From NCBI RefSeq assembly GCF_050633125.1, contig NZ_JBOEFX010000026.1, positions 1 through 64,000 of the forward strand: DNA of 64,000 bases, given 5' to 3'. Every line of letters begins with the position of its first letter. The stretch's first letter is position 1. The DNA comes from Lewinella sp050633125. GTDB lineage: Bacteria; Bacteroidota; Bacteroidia; Chitinophagales; Saprospiraceae. This document shows, piece after piece, positions 1 through 9,577 of the stretch. The translations under genes were made by a program, and so were the position numbers. The notes under the pieces were generated by a model. It was not told the DNA's origin and ran no database searches. It worked only from the letters and a program-made list of their open reading frames with translations.

Positions 1-1054
1 AAATTTCCCAACAAGCTCTAATCAAAACTGGAGGGGAAAAGAAAGGGAAAAAGGATAAGCTGTCAATCGGTTGAGGTTTGCAGTGGACTTTGCTGATCGA
101 GCAAGAGATTGTTCTCTCATCGTTTCATCAGGGGCCATGCCTTCTCCCGTCCCGACTAAAAAAGTCGAGACGGGATCGGCACCGGGCTATTCAGTTGCTA
201 CCGCTCCTTGCTATCCCTTGGCCTTGGTCGCTCCGCGCCCCGAGCTCCGGCCTGCTGGCCTGCGCACTGGGTTAGATGTGGGCTCCATCCTCCGACTCTT
301 CCGATACGATCCTTTATCTATCGGGACTAAACCTGCGGGCCACGGCCCGCCCATGTACCCCGCTGGCGGGGTCGGCTCGTAGAGACGGGGGTGGGTAACC
401 GCTCGGGCGGAGGTGGCCTGTCAGGGTCGGAGGTGGGTTCTCCGCTGGTTGCATCGGTTCACAAATTCGAGAGTCGCAGCCTTAACCGCGGGCGGCTGGC
501 CACCTCCGTCACTTTGTGACACCTCCGCCAGCGGAGGACATGAGGGACTTCGGTTTGAGTGCCTATTTCTGGGATAGTTTTTCGCTTTACGCTAGGGCTA
601 CACTCGCTGGTCAGGGGACCAGCGGGATATTTCCTGTTAGTCTGGAGACTAACAGGAGCGTGATGCGCAAAAAGGAAAGCCCCCCATAAATCCAACTCAA
701 AAAAGCCCTCCATGCAGGGAGGGTTTGGGTGGGTCGAGAATATTCCCCTGCCCGCGAGGCGGCCGAGCAGGCAGGGGTCGAAAACCACACATGCAAACCT
801 GGCCTAGCGATGTGCAGTAGTGGCCCCGTAAGGGCCAGACCCCAGGCCTCCTGGGGGCCGAGCGAATAGCGAGCTACGCAACGTAGCGCCCCGTCCCGCA
901 GGGCGGGGAGGCTCCTAAATAATGCAGGTTGTACTAAAGTCGGAGGTGGAAAATCGGAAGTCGGAAGTATTTTGAAACCGCACACCGCACCTAGCACCTT
1001 GCACTAAATCCGCAAGTCGAAACCATCTAACAATCAATCTACAACCATCTCCCC
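1..1054. repeat. GC-rich hairpin-dense intergenic block, no gene
   Basis: No convincing gene lies before the ABC transporter. The stretch from about 60 to 1010 is GC-rich and packed with inverted repeats. Examples are an 11-bp perfect stem at 633-643/646-656, CTGGTC/GACCAG at 607-622, a long-range pair CGGAGGTGGCC (408-418) with its complement at 498-508, and a 13-bp stem with one mismatch near 144-174. The open frames here read through the hairpins and give low-complexity Pro/Arg/Leu peptides unlike any protein family I know. I read the block as a composite of dispersed intergenic repeats. The left window edge may cut a larger unit. Confidence 0.6.
133..279 (+). repeat. Dispersed hairpin repeat, copy A
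   Basis: This segment runs from GGGCCATGCCTTCTCCCGTC to GGCCTGCTGGCCTGCGCACT. It matches, with few substitutions, the reverse complement of 30132-30307. It begins with a near-perfect hairpin (TCCCGTCCCGACT, A-rich loop, AGTCGAGACGGGA). Relative to copy B it lacks an internal hairpin of about 40 bp. It has no coding potential beyond a frame that simply follows the repeat. Confidence 0.7.
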
Positions 1055-2896
1055 CTACTGATACCCCTGCGCTTGCAGTCTAAACAACTCCGCATACTTG
1101 CCATCCTGCTTGATCAGCTCCTCGTGGGTGCCGATTTCGAGGAGGGTACCGTGCTCTAAAAAGAGGATACGATCGGCCATCCGGACGGTGGAAAAGCGGT
1201 GGGAGATCAGCACAGCCGTACGGTCTTTGATCAGCTCGCTGAAGCGGAGGAATACTTCGTGCTCGGCGCGGGCATCCAGCGCAGAAGTCGGCTCATCCAG
1301 GATCAGGAGTTGGGCGTCGCGCATGTAGGCACGCGCGAGGGCGATCTTCTGCCATTGGCCACCAGAGAGTTCTACGCCGTCTTTGAAACGTTTGCCCAGC
1401 ATCTGTTCATAGCCGCCGGCAAGGTCATTGATCACGCTATCGGCTAAGCTCTTCTCAGCAGCATCTTCGATGATAGCCATTTCTTCGTTCTGACTGATGC
1501 GGCCTACGGCGATATTTTCGCGGACTTTCAGCTGATAGCGGAAAAAATCTTGAAAGATGACGCCTACGTTGGCCCGCAAACTGGTCAGGTCATAGTCGCG
1601 CAGATCGACACCTTCGAGTAGGATGCGCCCTTCAGATGGCTCATAGAGGCGGGCCAGTAGCTTGACCAACGTGGTCTTCCCTGCGCCATTTTCGCCCACC
1701 AAAGCCAGCTTCTCCCCCGCTCGCAGGTGGAAAGAAAGATTGCGGATGGCAAACTGCTCCACTCCAGGATACTGGAAACTGACGTTCTCGAAACGAAAAC
1801 CATCACGAACCTGCTCCGGGAAAGGCAGCGACTGCTCTTTGTTGCGAATCAAAGGGCGGATCGCCAGAAAATCAAAGAGATCTTGAAGGTAGAGTGCCTG
1901 CCCGGCAATATTAGAAAAGCGGCTCATCATGCCCTGCAACTGCCCCTGCATCCGGTTGAAAGCACCTGATAAAAAGGTGAGGGTACCTACCGTAATGAGG
2001 CCACCTACTGTTTGCAACAAAATAAAAACATAGGCTCCGTAATAGGCCAGCGTCCCCAATGCAGAGAGCATCGAGCCCCAACTTGCCCGCTTGATACTCA
2101 ACTTGCGGTTGGCCCGATAGTAATTCCAGGAAAGGTCTTCAAAACGCTGGGCCAAAAAATCGGAGAGGCCGAAAATCTTGATCTCCTTGGCCGTCGTGTC
2201 GCTGGCACCAATATAACGCAGGTAGTCCAGCTCCCGGCGTTCGGGGGTCCAGCTACGGGTGAGGGAATAGCTGCGTTGATTGAAATAATTTTCACCAATA
2301 AAGGCAGGAATAACGGCCAAGATGAGCAACAGAATCAACCAGGGATTGAAGGCAATCAGGCCCGCACCCAGTGAGATGATGGTAATCAAATCCTGGGCCT
2401 GTGACAATACTTGCGACATCAGCACGGTGCGCCCCGTTGTTTGGCGGCGGGCCCGTTCGAGTTTGTCGTAAAAGTCGGGGTCCTCAAATTGGTACAAATC
2501 CAGCTCCGCAGCATGGCGAATCAGTTTGACACTGGTAGAATTTGCAAATAAATCACCCAGTAAACCATCCAATAAGCTGATTCCTCTGGAGAGGAGATCG
2601 GACAAAATCGCCAACACCAACTCTGCGCCTACCAGCGTCCACAGGTATTGCTGGGAAGCACTTTGTGCGTCCATTAAAAAGATCACTTCATCAACGATCT
2701 CTTTGCCAATGTAAAGCATTGCCAGTGGCAATACCGACTTGATCAGGCGCAAAACGGCATTCCCGACACTGAGAGAAGGACTCGTTTGCCAAATCATCTT
2801 GAAAAAAGGGGGAAGGTGACGTAGTGCCCCAAATTGCTCGCGCCAGGACTGGGGTTTATCGTTCGGGCCGTGAGGCTTTCTCTTTGCTTGCGACAT
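1055..2896 (-). CDS. ABC transporter, fused permease and ATP-binding protein
   Basis: This 613-residue half-transporter fuses an N-terminal membrane domain (about residues 55-340, exporter fold) to an ATPase domain. ATPase motifs are Walker A GENGAGKT near 401, the signature LSGGQ near 510, Walker B LLILDEPTSALD with Asp534-Glu535, and the H-loop ISHR. The length and domain order match the MsbA/multidrug exporter family, which works as a dimer in the inner membrane. The substrate cannot be told from sequence; lipid, peptide or drug export are all possible. It stands alone, divergent from the penicillin-binding protein gene. The start is the first ATG of the frame and gives a basic N-terminus. 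Confidence 0.9.
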   Translation of the reverse strand: MSQAKRKPHGPNDKPQSWREQFGALRHLPPFFKMIWQTSPSLSVGNAVLRLIKSVLPLAMLYIGKEIVDEVIFLMDAQSASQQYLWTLVGAELVLAILSDLLSRGISLLDGLLGDLFANSTSVKLIRHAAELDLYQFEDPDFYDKLERARRQTTGRTVLMSQVLSQAQDLITIISLGAGLIAFNPWLILLLILAVIPAFIGENYFNQRSYSLTRSWTPERRELDYLRYIGASDTTAKEIKIFGLSDFLAQRFEDLSWNYYRANRKLSIKRASWGSMLSALGTLAYYGAYVFILLQTVGGLITVGTLTFLSGAFNRMQGQLQGMMSRFSNIAGQALYLQDLFDFLAIRPLIRNKEQSLPFPEQVRDGFRFENVSFQYPGVEQFAIRNLSFHLRAGEKLALVGENGAGKTTLVKLLARLYEPSEGRILLEGVDLRDYDLTSLRANVGVIFQDFFRYQLKVRENIAVGRISQNEEMAIIEDAAEKSLADSVINDLAGGYEQMLGKRFKDGVELSGGQWQKIALARAYMRDAQLLILDEPTSALDARAEHEVFLRFSELIKDRTAVLISHRFSTVRMADRILFLEHGTLLEIGTHEELIKQDGKYAELFRLQAQGYQ

Positions 2897-3091
2897 TCGT
2901 CTGCTTATTGTGCTATTATCAGGTAAAAATCAGTAAAATAAACTGCCTAGATCAACAATAAGGTTTGCCCGATAGTTTCGTTTTTAGCAACAACTACGCA
3001 AAAGTTACCAACAGCTACGCAGAGAGCGATGACAGATCTTATAGAATCTCGTATCTTGCGACTCTATTGCCTTAAATACATCACTATATCT

Positions 3092-5626
3092 ATGCGCAAA
3101 TTGATTGATCAATGGTTAAATGACCATGATAATCCTCGTCACAAAAAGATTGTAAGCTGGATGTGGCGGCTACTGTTCGCAGGGCTCATCGCCGGCGTAC
3201 TGCTATTCTTGGGTCTGTCATTCACCAACTTACCTTCGGTTGCTGAATTGGAGAACCCTAAAACCAACCTGGCTTCTCAAGTTTTTGCCGAAAACGGCGA
3301 AATTTTGGGTAAGTACTATACCGAAAACCGGGTTCCTGTAGAATACGAAGAACTACCAGAACACCTTATACAAGCATTGATTGCTACCGAGGATATTCGC
3401 TATTACAAACATTCTGGCATTGACTTTTACGGACTAGCCAGAGCGATTGCTTTTATGGGGAGTAGAGGTGGAGCCAGTACCATTTCTCAGCAGTTAGCAA
3501 AACTACTCTTCACTGGGGTAGCAGCCCGTAGTTTATCTGAGCGATTGTCTCAAAAGCTCAAGGAGTGGATCATTGCTGTACGCCTGGAGCGTAAGTATAC
3601 CAAAGAGGAGATCATTGCCCTGTACCTTAATCGTTATGATTTTATCAATAATGCCAAGGGAATTCGTGCAGCAGCTGAAATTTATTTTAGCAAATCGCCT
3701 GAAAATCTCACTATCCCGGAAAGTGCGATGCTGGTAGGAATGCTCAAAAACGCATCCTTCTTTAACCCACGCCGCTTTGAGGAACGCACCAAGCAGCGGC
3801 GGGAAGTAGTGATGAGCCAGATGGAAAAAGCTGGATTCCTGAGTAGTGAGGAGTACAACGAATATCGACAGCTTCCACTAGGGCTTAAAGCCACTAGCCA
3901 GACCCACGTCGACGGACTAGCACCTTACTTCCGGATGGTATTGGCCGAGAACGTCAAAGACATCCTGAACCGCCCGGAATACCTTCAATCCGATGGAACA
4001 CCTTACGATATTTACCGTGATGGCTTAAATATCTACACCACCATCAACCCTACCGTACAGCGGCTGGCAGAAGAGGCGATGACCAAACACATGGGCAAGT
4101 TGCAAGGTACTTTCTTTAAGCATTGGAACAAGAGAGACCCTTGGGACTACAAATATGGTACAGAAACAGAAGTGCCTATTGAGCGCCGCCAGGCTAGCCT
4201 CACCAAAAATATTCGGGCTTCTGATCGCTACCAAAAGTTACGCACCTTCTATCTCTCAGAGATCACCAAGCTACTGAATGAAGAAACCGATCTGACCTTC
4301 CACAACGATGACCGTGAGGTAGAGCGCGTTGTTGAAGAGAGCAATAAACCCGGTCTTCTCAAGGAATTGGTTAACGATGGCATGATCAGCTCTAGCCTTG
4401 CTAACAAGTATCGCAGAGTGATTCGCAGCAAGAAGTTTGACCAACTGAAAGCACAATGGGCCAAGTTGCAAGAAGCCGCTGATAAGGAATTCAACACGCC
4501 TACAGAGATGCGCGTTTTTGTATACTACAATGACGAAATGGCCGCCGATACGACGATGACCCCCTTGGACTCTGTGAGGTACCACAAGATGATTCTCCAA
4601 ACAGGGATGATGTCTGTAGAGCCTCAGACGGGTTATGTGCGTTCTTGGATAGGTGGTGTGAATTTCCAATGGTTCCAGTACGATCACGCAAATACCAATA
4701 CTCGCCGTCAGGTAGGGTCTACCTTTAAGCCATTTGTGTACGCTACCGCTATTGACTTGCAGAGTATTTCGCCCTGCCAGCAATACATGGATGTACCTGT
4801 GACAATCAAGCCCGGCGACGGACGTTTTTATCTTCAGCAGCCTTGGACCCCTAAAAATTCCGACGGAAAATACACCAGCGAGTTATTGACGCTCAAGGAT
4901 GGGCTGCGGCTTTCGAAAAATACCATTTCTGTTACTTTGATGAGAGAATTGGGCAGCCCCGAACCAGTGCGTGATAAGGCAGCACTAATGGGCATTCCGA
5001 AAGACATTATTCCACAGACTCCTTCTATCTGTTTGGGTGCCGTAGATCTATCGGTACAGGAAATGGTAGGCGCCTATACTACTTTTGCCAACAACGGCAT
5101 CTATAATGAGCCTACTTACCTTTTGCGGATAGAAGATCGCTTTGGACGCTTGATTTACGAGGGTGTCCCTACGGAGAAGCAAGCTATTCGCCCTGAGGCC
5201 AACTTTGCGATGGTCGAAATGCTGCAATATGCATCCGGCTTCCGCGGAAAAATAAAAGGCCAATTTGGTGGCAAAACGGGTACTACCAACGAACATGCAG
5301 ATGGATGGTTTATGGGTATTACACCTAATTTAGTCGTTGGCTGCTGGGTGGGTGGTGACGACCGTTGGATCAGCTTCCGAAGCTTGTCTTATGGCCAGGG
5401 TGCCTATATGGCGAAGCCTATGGTTCTCGGCTTTTTGGAAGCGGTACAAAACGAAGAAAGCCTCCATTGGGATTTCAATAAAACGTTCTATCGTCCACCA
5501 GGCAACCTGGGGATTGAGTTGGATTGTGATTCCTACCTGAACCCTAATGCACCTCTTGAAGACAATGAATTTGATGATGGCGGAGGTTTTGACATTAATA
5601 ATGAACCGGATTTTGGCGATGAATAA
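3092..5626 (+). CDS. Penicillin-binding protein 1A-type bifunctional transglycosylase/transpeptidase
   Basis: This is a class A penicillin-binding protein that polymerises and cross-links peptidoglycan at the outer face of the inner membrane. From the chosen start it has 844 residues with one N-terminal membrane anchor (about 25-45). The glycosyltransferase domain carries ATEDIRYYKH (catalytic Glu100) and GGASTISQQLAKLLF. The transpeptidase domain carries STFK with nucleophile Ser543, SKN at 608 and KTGT at 728. An insertion of roughly 100 residues lies between the two domains. I start at 3092 rather than the upstream ATG at 3029, because 3092 puts a short basic leader directly before the anchor. 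The C-terminus is acidic. The stop overlaps the next gene by 8 nt, which suggests co-translation. Confidence 0.92.
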   Translation: MRKLIDQWLNDHDNPRHKKIVSWMWRLLFAGLIAGVLLFLGLSFTNLPSVAELENPKTNLASQVFAENGEILGKYYTENRVPVEYEELPEHLIQALIATEDIRYYKHSGIDFYGLARAIAFMGSRGGASTISQQLAKLLFTGVAARSLSERLSQKLKEWIIAVRLERKYTKEEIIALYLNRYDFINNAKGIRAAAEIYFSKSPENLTIPESAMLVGMLKNASFFNPRRFEERTKQRREVVMSQMEKAGFLSSEEYNEYRQLPLGLKATSQTHVDGLAPYFRMVLAENVKDILNRPEYLQSDGTPYDIYRDGLNIYTTINPTVQRLAEEAMTKHMGKLQGTFFKHWNKRDPWDYKYGTETEVPIERRQASLTKNIRASDRYQKLRTFYLSEITKLLNEETDLTFHNDDREVERVVEESNKPGLLKELVNDGMISSSLANKYRRVIRSKKFDQLKAQWAKLQEAADKEFNTPTEMRVFVYYNDEMAADTTMTPLDSVRYHKMILQTGMMSVEPQTGYVRSWIGGVNFQWFQYDHANTNTRRQVGSTFKPFVYATAIDLQSISPCQQYMDVPVTIKPGDGRFYLQQPWTPKNSDGKYTSELLTLKDGLRLSKNTISVTLMRELGSPEPVRDKAALMGIPKDIIPQTPSICLGAVDLSVQEMVGAYTTFANNGIYNEPTYLLRIEDRFGRLIYEGVPTEKQAIRPEANFAMVEMLQYASGFRGKIKGQFGGKTGTTNEHADGWFMGITPNLVVGCWVGGDDRWISFRSLSYGQGAYMAKPMVLGFLEAVQNEESLHWDFNKTFYRPPGNLGIELDCDSYLNPNAPLEDNEFDDGGGFDINNEPDFGDE

Positions 5627-7646
5627 CACTCAGCAAGCAAGTTTTTCTTTATTGTTTTTCTTATTCATAGCGCTCTTTTGGGGTGCCTGTGTACCTCCGC
5701 AAGACGAAGAGATCATTACGACCATCAACATTGACGTTCAGGATTCTCTCTTCCAGCGTATCAGTGATTGGCAGGATTTGCGGCAAGTCGAGGATCTCTA
5801 TCCGATGCTTTACCATCCTAACCCTACCTATCGCTACCTTGCCGCCCGTGCTTTTGGAAGTATGGATACTCCTGATGCAGTGGATAGCCTCGCCCGGCTA
5901 TTGGGTGACCCTGTTGAAGAAGTACGAACCATCGCAGCCTTTGCTATGGGGCAGTTAGGGGATGTACGAGCGTTACCTTACCTTATTCGAGGCTTCATGC
6001 AGGAAGATACAGCGATGGTACACGCCATGTCACAGCGGGCAATCCTGGAAGCAGTAGGTAAATGTGGTGATTTTCCTACGCTCGAACAACTCAGTTCTGT
6101 AACCACTTACACGCCCGTGGATACAGCATTGCTTGAAGGACAAGCCTGGGGTATTTACCGAATGGGCCTTCGCGACCTTGTTTCCCCACTGGGTACAAAA
6201 CGAATGCTGGAGCTGGGCTGTAAATCTCAGTATCCAGAAAGCGTGCAACTCATCGCAGCCAACTACCTGGCTCGTGTTCCTTCAACCTTTGATTCGCTGG
6301 CTGCTCCCAAATTACGTGCAGGTTTTGAGCAAAGTAACAGTGCAAATGTTCGCATGGCGCTGGCTATTGCTTTGGGTAAAACTCAACGAGGCGAAGCGCT
6401 CACCAGCCTCATTGGTCAGTACCAGAAAGAAAGAGACTACCGCGTCAAATGCAATATCCTGCGGGCCTTGTCCAATTTCCCTTATGAAAGTTGCCGTACC
6501 CTCATTACGGAAGCACTCCGCGACCGCAACGAACATGTAGCCCGCCGAGCAGCTCAGTACCTGCTGGAAAATTCTACCCCCGAAGACGCCGCCCAATGGT
6601 GGCGCTTTGCGAAAGATAGTTTGCCAACCCCTATTCATTTGGACCTCTATCAGGTTGCTAACCGGCACCTACCTGCTTATCGCACCGAATTTAGGGATGC
6701 TATCAACTTTGAATTACGCCAGCGGTACATCAATTCCTCTTCTGCTTACGAAAAAGCAATGATTCTAAGAGCACTTGGCGAGTTTGCCTGGAATTACCGA
6801 TACATCTTCCGCGAAAGCCAAACAGCCAACGATCCTATTGTACAGTCGGCAGCCATAGAAGCTTTGCAGCAAATTGGAGACCGTGATGATTTCACCAGCT
6901 TCTTTGGCCTTAGCACAAGAAGAGTAACCCAAGACTTGGCAAGTTATTTTATGGAGGCCATCAAAAGCAAAAGACCTGGCCCCGTAGCCATTGCATCATT
7001 GGCTTTACGCTCCGAAAAACGCGATTACCGACCATTTCTGGATAGTTTGGAGGTGTTAAATCGCGTTCTTGATGAACTCGAACTACCAGCCATGGTAGAG
7101 AGCTACAACGAATTGGGGCAAACCATTGACTACCTGAATGGTACTTCTACGTTTGAACCTATTCAGCCAAAATTCAATCATCCTATTGATTGGAAGCTCC
7201 TTACCAGTATTGGCGCACAACCACGGCTATCGCTCAAAACCGATGAGGGAGAAGCAGTCCTTGTTTTGTGGCCAGATGTTGCTCCCGGATCGGTCGCCAA
7301 CTTGGCTCAACTGACCAAGGATGGGTTCTTGAAAAACAAAGCTTTTCATCGCGTTGTTCCTAATTTTGTCATTCAAGGCGGAAGCCCTAGTGGCGATGCT
7401 TACGGCAGCCTCGATTACAGTATCCGTTCGGAGTTTTCTCCTATTCATTATGATACGGAGGGAATGCTCGGAATGGCCTCTGCGGGTAGAGATACCGAAG
7501 GCACTCAGTTTTTTATCACCCACTCCCCTACCCTTCATCTTGACGGAAGGTATACCCTCTTCGGGAAAGTAGAACAAGGAATGGACATCATTCATAAAAT
7601 ACAACAAGGCGACCGCATTTTGGAAGCCAGGTTTTTGAAAGAATAA
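5619..7646 (+). CDS. HEAT-repeat lipoprotein with C-terminal cyclophilin peptidyl-prolyl isomerase domain
   Basis: From the ATG at 5619 the protein has 675 residues. It begins with a hydrophobic signal ending in GACV, so Cys is a likely lipidation site. Residues of about 50-480 are HEAT/Armadillo-like helical repeats (for example YRYLAARAFGSM and VRTIAAFAMGQLGD). The last 170 or so residues form a cyclophilin domain with FHRVVPNFVIQGG, GMLGMASAGRDTEGTQFFIT and HLDGRYTLFGKV. Cyclophilins catalyse proline cis-trans isomerisation, so an envelope folding role is likely. The gene overlaps the penicillin-binding protein stop by 8 nt. Two upstream in-frame ATGs lie inside that gene and are less likely starts. 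Confidence 0.88.
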   Translation: MNNTQQASFSLLFFLFIALFWGACVPPQDEEIITTINIDVQDSLFQRISDWQDLRQVEDLYPMLYHPNPTYRYLAARAFGSMDTPDAVDSLARLLGDPVEEVRTIAAFAMGQLGDVRALPYLIRGFMQEDTAMVHAMSQRAILEAVGKCGDFPTLEQLSSVTTYTPVDTALLEGQAWGIYRMGLRDLVSPLGTKRMLELGCKSQYPESVQLIAANYLARVPSTFDSLAAPKLRAGFEQSNSANVRMALAIALGKTQRGEALTSLIGQYQKERDYRVKCNILRALSNFPYESCRTLITEALRDRNEHVARRAAQYLLENSTPEDAAQWWRFAKDSLPTPIHLDLYQVANRHLPAYRTEFRDAINFELRQRYINSSSAYEKAMILRALGEFAWNYRYIFRESQTANDPIVQSAAIEALQQIGDRDDFTSFFGLSTRRVTQDLASYFMEAIKSKRPGPVAIASLALRSEKRDYRPFLDSLEVLNRVLDELELPAMVESYNELGQTIDYLNGTSTFEPIQPKFNHPIDWKLLTSIGAQPRLSLKTDEGEAVLVLWPDVAPGSVANLAQLTKDGFLKNKAFHRVVPNFVIQGGSPSGDAYGSLDYSIRSEFSPIHYDTEGMLGMASAGRDTEGTQFFITHSPTLHLDGRYTLFGKVEQGMDIIHKIQQGDRILEARFLKE

Positions 7647-7679
7647 TTTTAGCCCTCACCAACTACAAGTATTAGATTC

Positions 7680-8786
7680 ATGCAGTCAACACCATTAAAA
7701 GATCGTCACGAGGCCCTGGGGGCACGGATGGCAGAATTTGCCGGTTTCTATATGCCTATCTCCTACAGCGGCATCAAAGAAGAACACTTTGCGGTAAGAG
7801 AAAAGGCCGGTATTTTTGATGTTTCCCACATGGGCGAATTCATCGTAAGAGGCAAAGAAGCCCTGGATTTCGTTCAGTACGTCACCTCTAATGATGCCAG
7901 TAAACTGGAAATTGGGCAAGCCCAGTACTCCTGCTTCCCCAACAAAGAAGGAGGAATTGTAGATGACCTATTGGTATACCGGCTGGCTGAGGACAATTGC
8001 TCTGAAGGAGAACGGTCCTATATGCTGGTGGTCAATGGTGCTAATATTGAAAAAGATTGGCGCTGGCTTTTTGAGCTCAATACTTTTGATACCCGCTTGA
8101 TCAACATCTCTGATCAGACGGGTTTAATTGCTGTTCAAGGCCCTGCCGCAACGGCTATTGTTCAGCAGCTTACAACCACTGATTTGTCCTCCATCAAGTA
8201 CTACACCTTTACCAAAGGTACTGTTGCTGGTGTTGACAATGTAATTATTTCTGCTACCGGCTATACTGGTTCCGGCGGTTTTGAACTCTATGCTGATGCC
8301 GACAAGATTGGTATCCTCTGGGATGCTGTTATGGAGGCAGGAAAGGAACACGGCATCGCCCCAGCTGGTTTAGGTGCTCGCGATACGCTACGTATGGAAA
8401 TGGGTTATTGCCTTTACGGCAATGATCTGACAGATACGACTAGCCCACTGGAAGCAGGCCTCGCTTGGATCACTAAACTTAACAAGGGTGAGTTTATCTC
8501 TCGGGACTTCCTGGTAGCTCAAAAAGCAGCCGGGCTAAAAAATCGTTTGGTAGGTTTTACCATTGAAGAACGGAGGGTCCCTCGTCACGGTTATATCATT
8601 GAAAATAGTGATGGCGAAACCATTGGTGAAGTGAGCAGCGGCACACAATCGCCGAGCTTGGGGCACCCTATCGGGATGGGCTATGTTCCCACAGAATATC
8701 GCACTCCTGGAACCGAAATATTCATCATTGCAGGCAAAAAACGCTTAACAGCGAAAGTAGCTAAATTGCCGTTTTTAAACATTTAA
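7680..8786 (+). CDS. gcvT: Aminomethyltransferase, glycine cleavage system T protein
   Basis: The 368-residue product has the full length and signatures of GcvT: the folate-binding DVSHMGEF segment near residue 48, FVQYVTSND, VDDLLVYR, GYTGSGGFELYA, and GLGARDTLRMEMGYCLYGND. GcvT transfers the methylene group from the aminomethyl-lipoyl H protein to tetrahydrofolate, releasing ammonia. The gcvH and gcvP genes are not in the window; scattered gcv genes are common in Bacteroidota. The gene follows the cyclophilin gene by 33 nt on the same strand, so it may share its transcript. Confidence 0.95.
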   Translation: MQSTPLKDRHEALGARMAEFAGFYMPISYSGIKEEHFAVREKAGIFDVSHMGEFIVRGKEALDFVQYVTSNDASKLEIGQAQYSCFPNKEGGIVDDLLVYRLAEDNCSEGERSYMLVVNGANIEKDWRWLFELNTFDTRLINISDQTGLIAVQGPAATAIVQQLTTTDLSSIKYYTFTKGTVAGVDNVIISATGYTGSGGFELYADADKIGILWDAVMEAGKEHGIAPAGLGARDTLRMEMGYCLYGNDLTDTTSPLEAGLAWITKLNKGEFISRDFLVAQKAAGLKNRLVGFTIEERRVPRHGYIIENSDGETIGEVSSGTQSPSLGHPIGMGYVPTEYRTPGTEIFIIAGKKRLTAKVAKLPFLNI

Positions 8787-8812
8787 CCCTATTTTTTTAT
8801 TATAATCGCATA

Positions 8813-8836
8813 AGATTTCACAATTTTCTGAAATCT
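8813..8836. promoter_or_regulatory. Inverted repeat upstream of GbsR-like regulator
   Basis: AGATTTCA (8813-8820) and its exact complement TGAAATCT (8829-8836) flank an 8-nt spacer, 20 nt before the regulator's ATG. The spacing and position suit an autoregulatory operator for a dimeric winged-helix protein. No poly-T follows, so a terminator for gcvT is less likely. The site is seen in the sequence; its function is inferred. Confidence 0.35.
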
Positions 8837-8855
8837 ACGAATACGATTTGATATC

Positions 8856-9356
8856 ATGACGCTAGACGAAGGCAAACAAAAGTTTTTACAATCCTGGGGC
8901 GCATTGGGCTCTAGCTGGGGTATTAATCGTACCATGGCTCAAATCCATGCATTGCTATTGATATCTCCCGAGGCACTCTCGGCGGATGAAATCATGGCAG
9001 ATTTGCAGATTTCTCGTGGCAATGCCAATATGAACATCAGGGCACTTATTGATTGGGGCCTGGTATTCAAAGAGCTTAAACCCGGGGAACGGAAAGAGTT
9101 TTTTATTGCCGAAAAAGATATGTGGGAGGTCGTGAAGTGTATTATCACTCAGCGAAAGAAAAGAGAACTTGAGCCCATGCTAAAAGTTCTGGATGAATTA
9201 TCGAGCGTAGCAGACGAAAGCAAAGAGGGCGAAGCTTTCGCAGAAGTCATCAAAGATATCAAACTATTCAGTAGTAAAGCAGACTCTACCCTGGATACCC
9301 TCACCAAAGCAGATTCTAACTGGTTTGTGGGCACCTTCATGAAAATGATCAGGTAG
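8856..9356 (+). CDS. GbsR/MarR-family transcriptional regulator
   Basis: The 166-residue protein has an N-terminal winged helix. The segment ADEIMADLQISRGNANMNIR (about residues 43-62) is the helix-turn-helix characteristic of GbsR-type regulators, followed by a wing (LKPGERKEFFIAE) and a helical dimerisation tail. GbsR in Bacillus represses glycine-betaine synthesis and uptake genes; the ligand here is unknown. A perfect 8-bp inverted repeat lies just upstream. It sits 70 nt after gcvT and converges with serA. Confidence 0.82.
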   Translation: MTLDEGKQKFLQSWGALGSSWGINRTMAQIHALLLISPEALSADEIMADLQISRGNANMNIRALIDWGLVFKELKPGERKEFFIAEKDMWEVVKCIITQRKKRELEPMLKVLDELSSVADESKEGEAFAEVIKDIKLFSSKADSTLDTLTKADSNWFVGTFMKMIR

Positions 9357-9434
9357 TTTTTAAGCATGAATCATCCCGAATTTTGATTGTCATCAAAATC
9401 CGTGCTGACCAACCGCAAAGCTTATCGTTAAAAA

Positions 9435-9475
9435 CGAAACCCCGTGATTTCTATTAATGAAATCATGGGGTTTCG
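9435..9475 (-). terminator. Hairpin terminator downstream of serA
   Basis: The 17-bp stem CGAAACCCCGTGATTTC (9435-9451) pairs with 9459-9475 with a single G-T wobble and a 7-nt loop. On the minus strand it is followed by TTTTT. It lies about 100 nt past the serA stop, between two convergent genes. The upstream MarR-type gene may use the same hairpin, but no good T-run follows it on the plus strand. Confidence 0.6.
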
Positions 9476-9577
9476 TACAAAAAGTCAGATAAATCATTCT
9501 TTTCAGCTATTATAATGACCTTTCTAAATTAAAGTCAGCCTGGATTTTGGCCTGACTCATGCTTTTAAAAAAAAAAC

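Noticed and set aside
71..997. Several open frames of 100-130 codons in the left block
   Set aside because: They follow hairpin repeats, overlap on both strands, and give Pro/Arg/Leu-rich peptides without family features. One recurs at 30089-30301 because the repeat recurs.
9532..9560. AGTCAG/CTGACT hairpin near the end of serA
   Set aside because: It needs a bulge and lacks a T-run on the correct side; the 9435-9475 hairpin is the better terminator.
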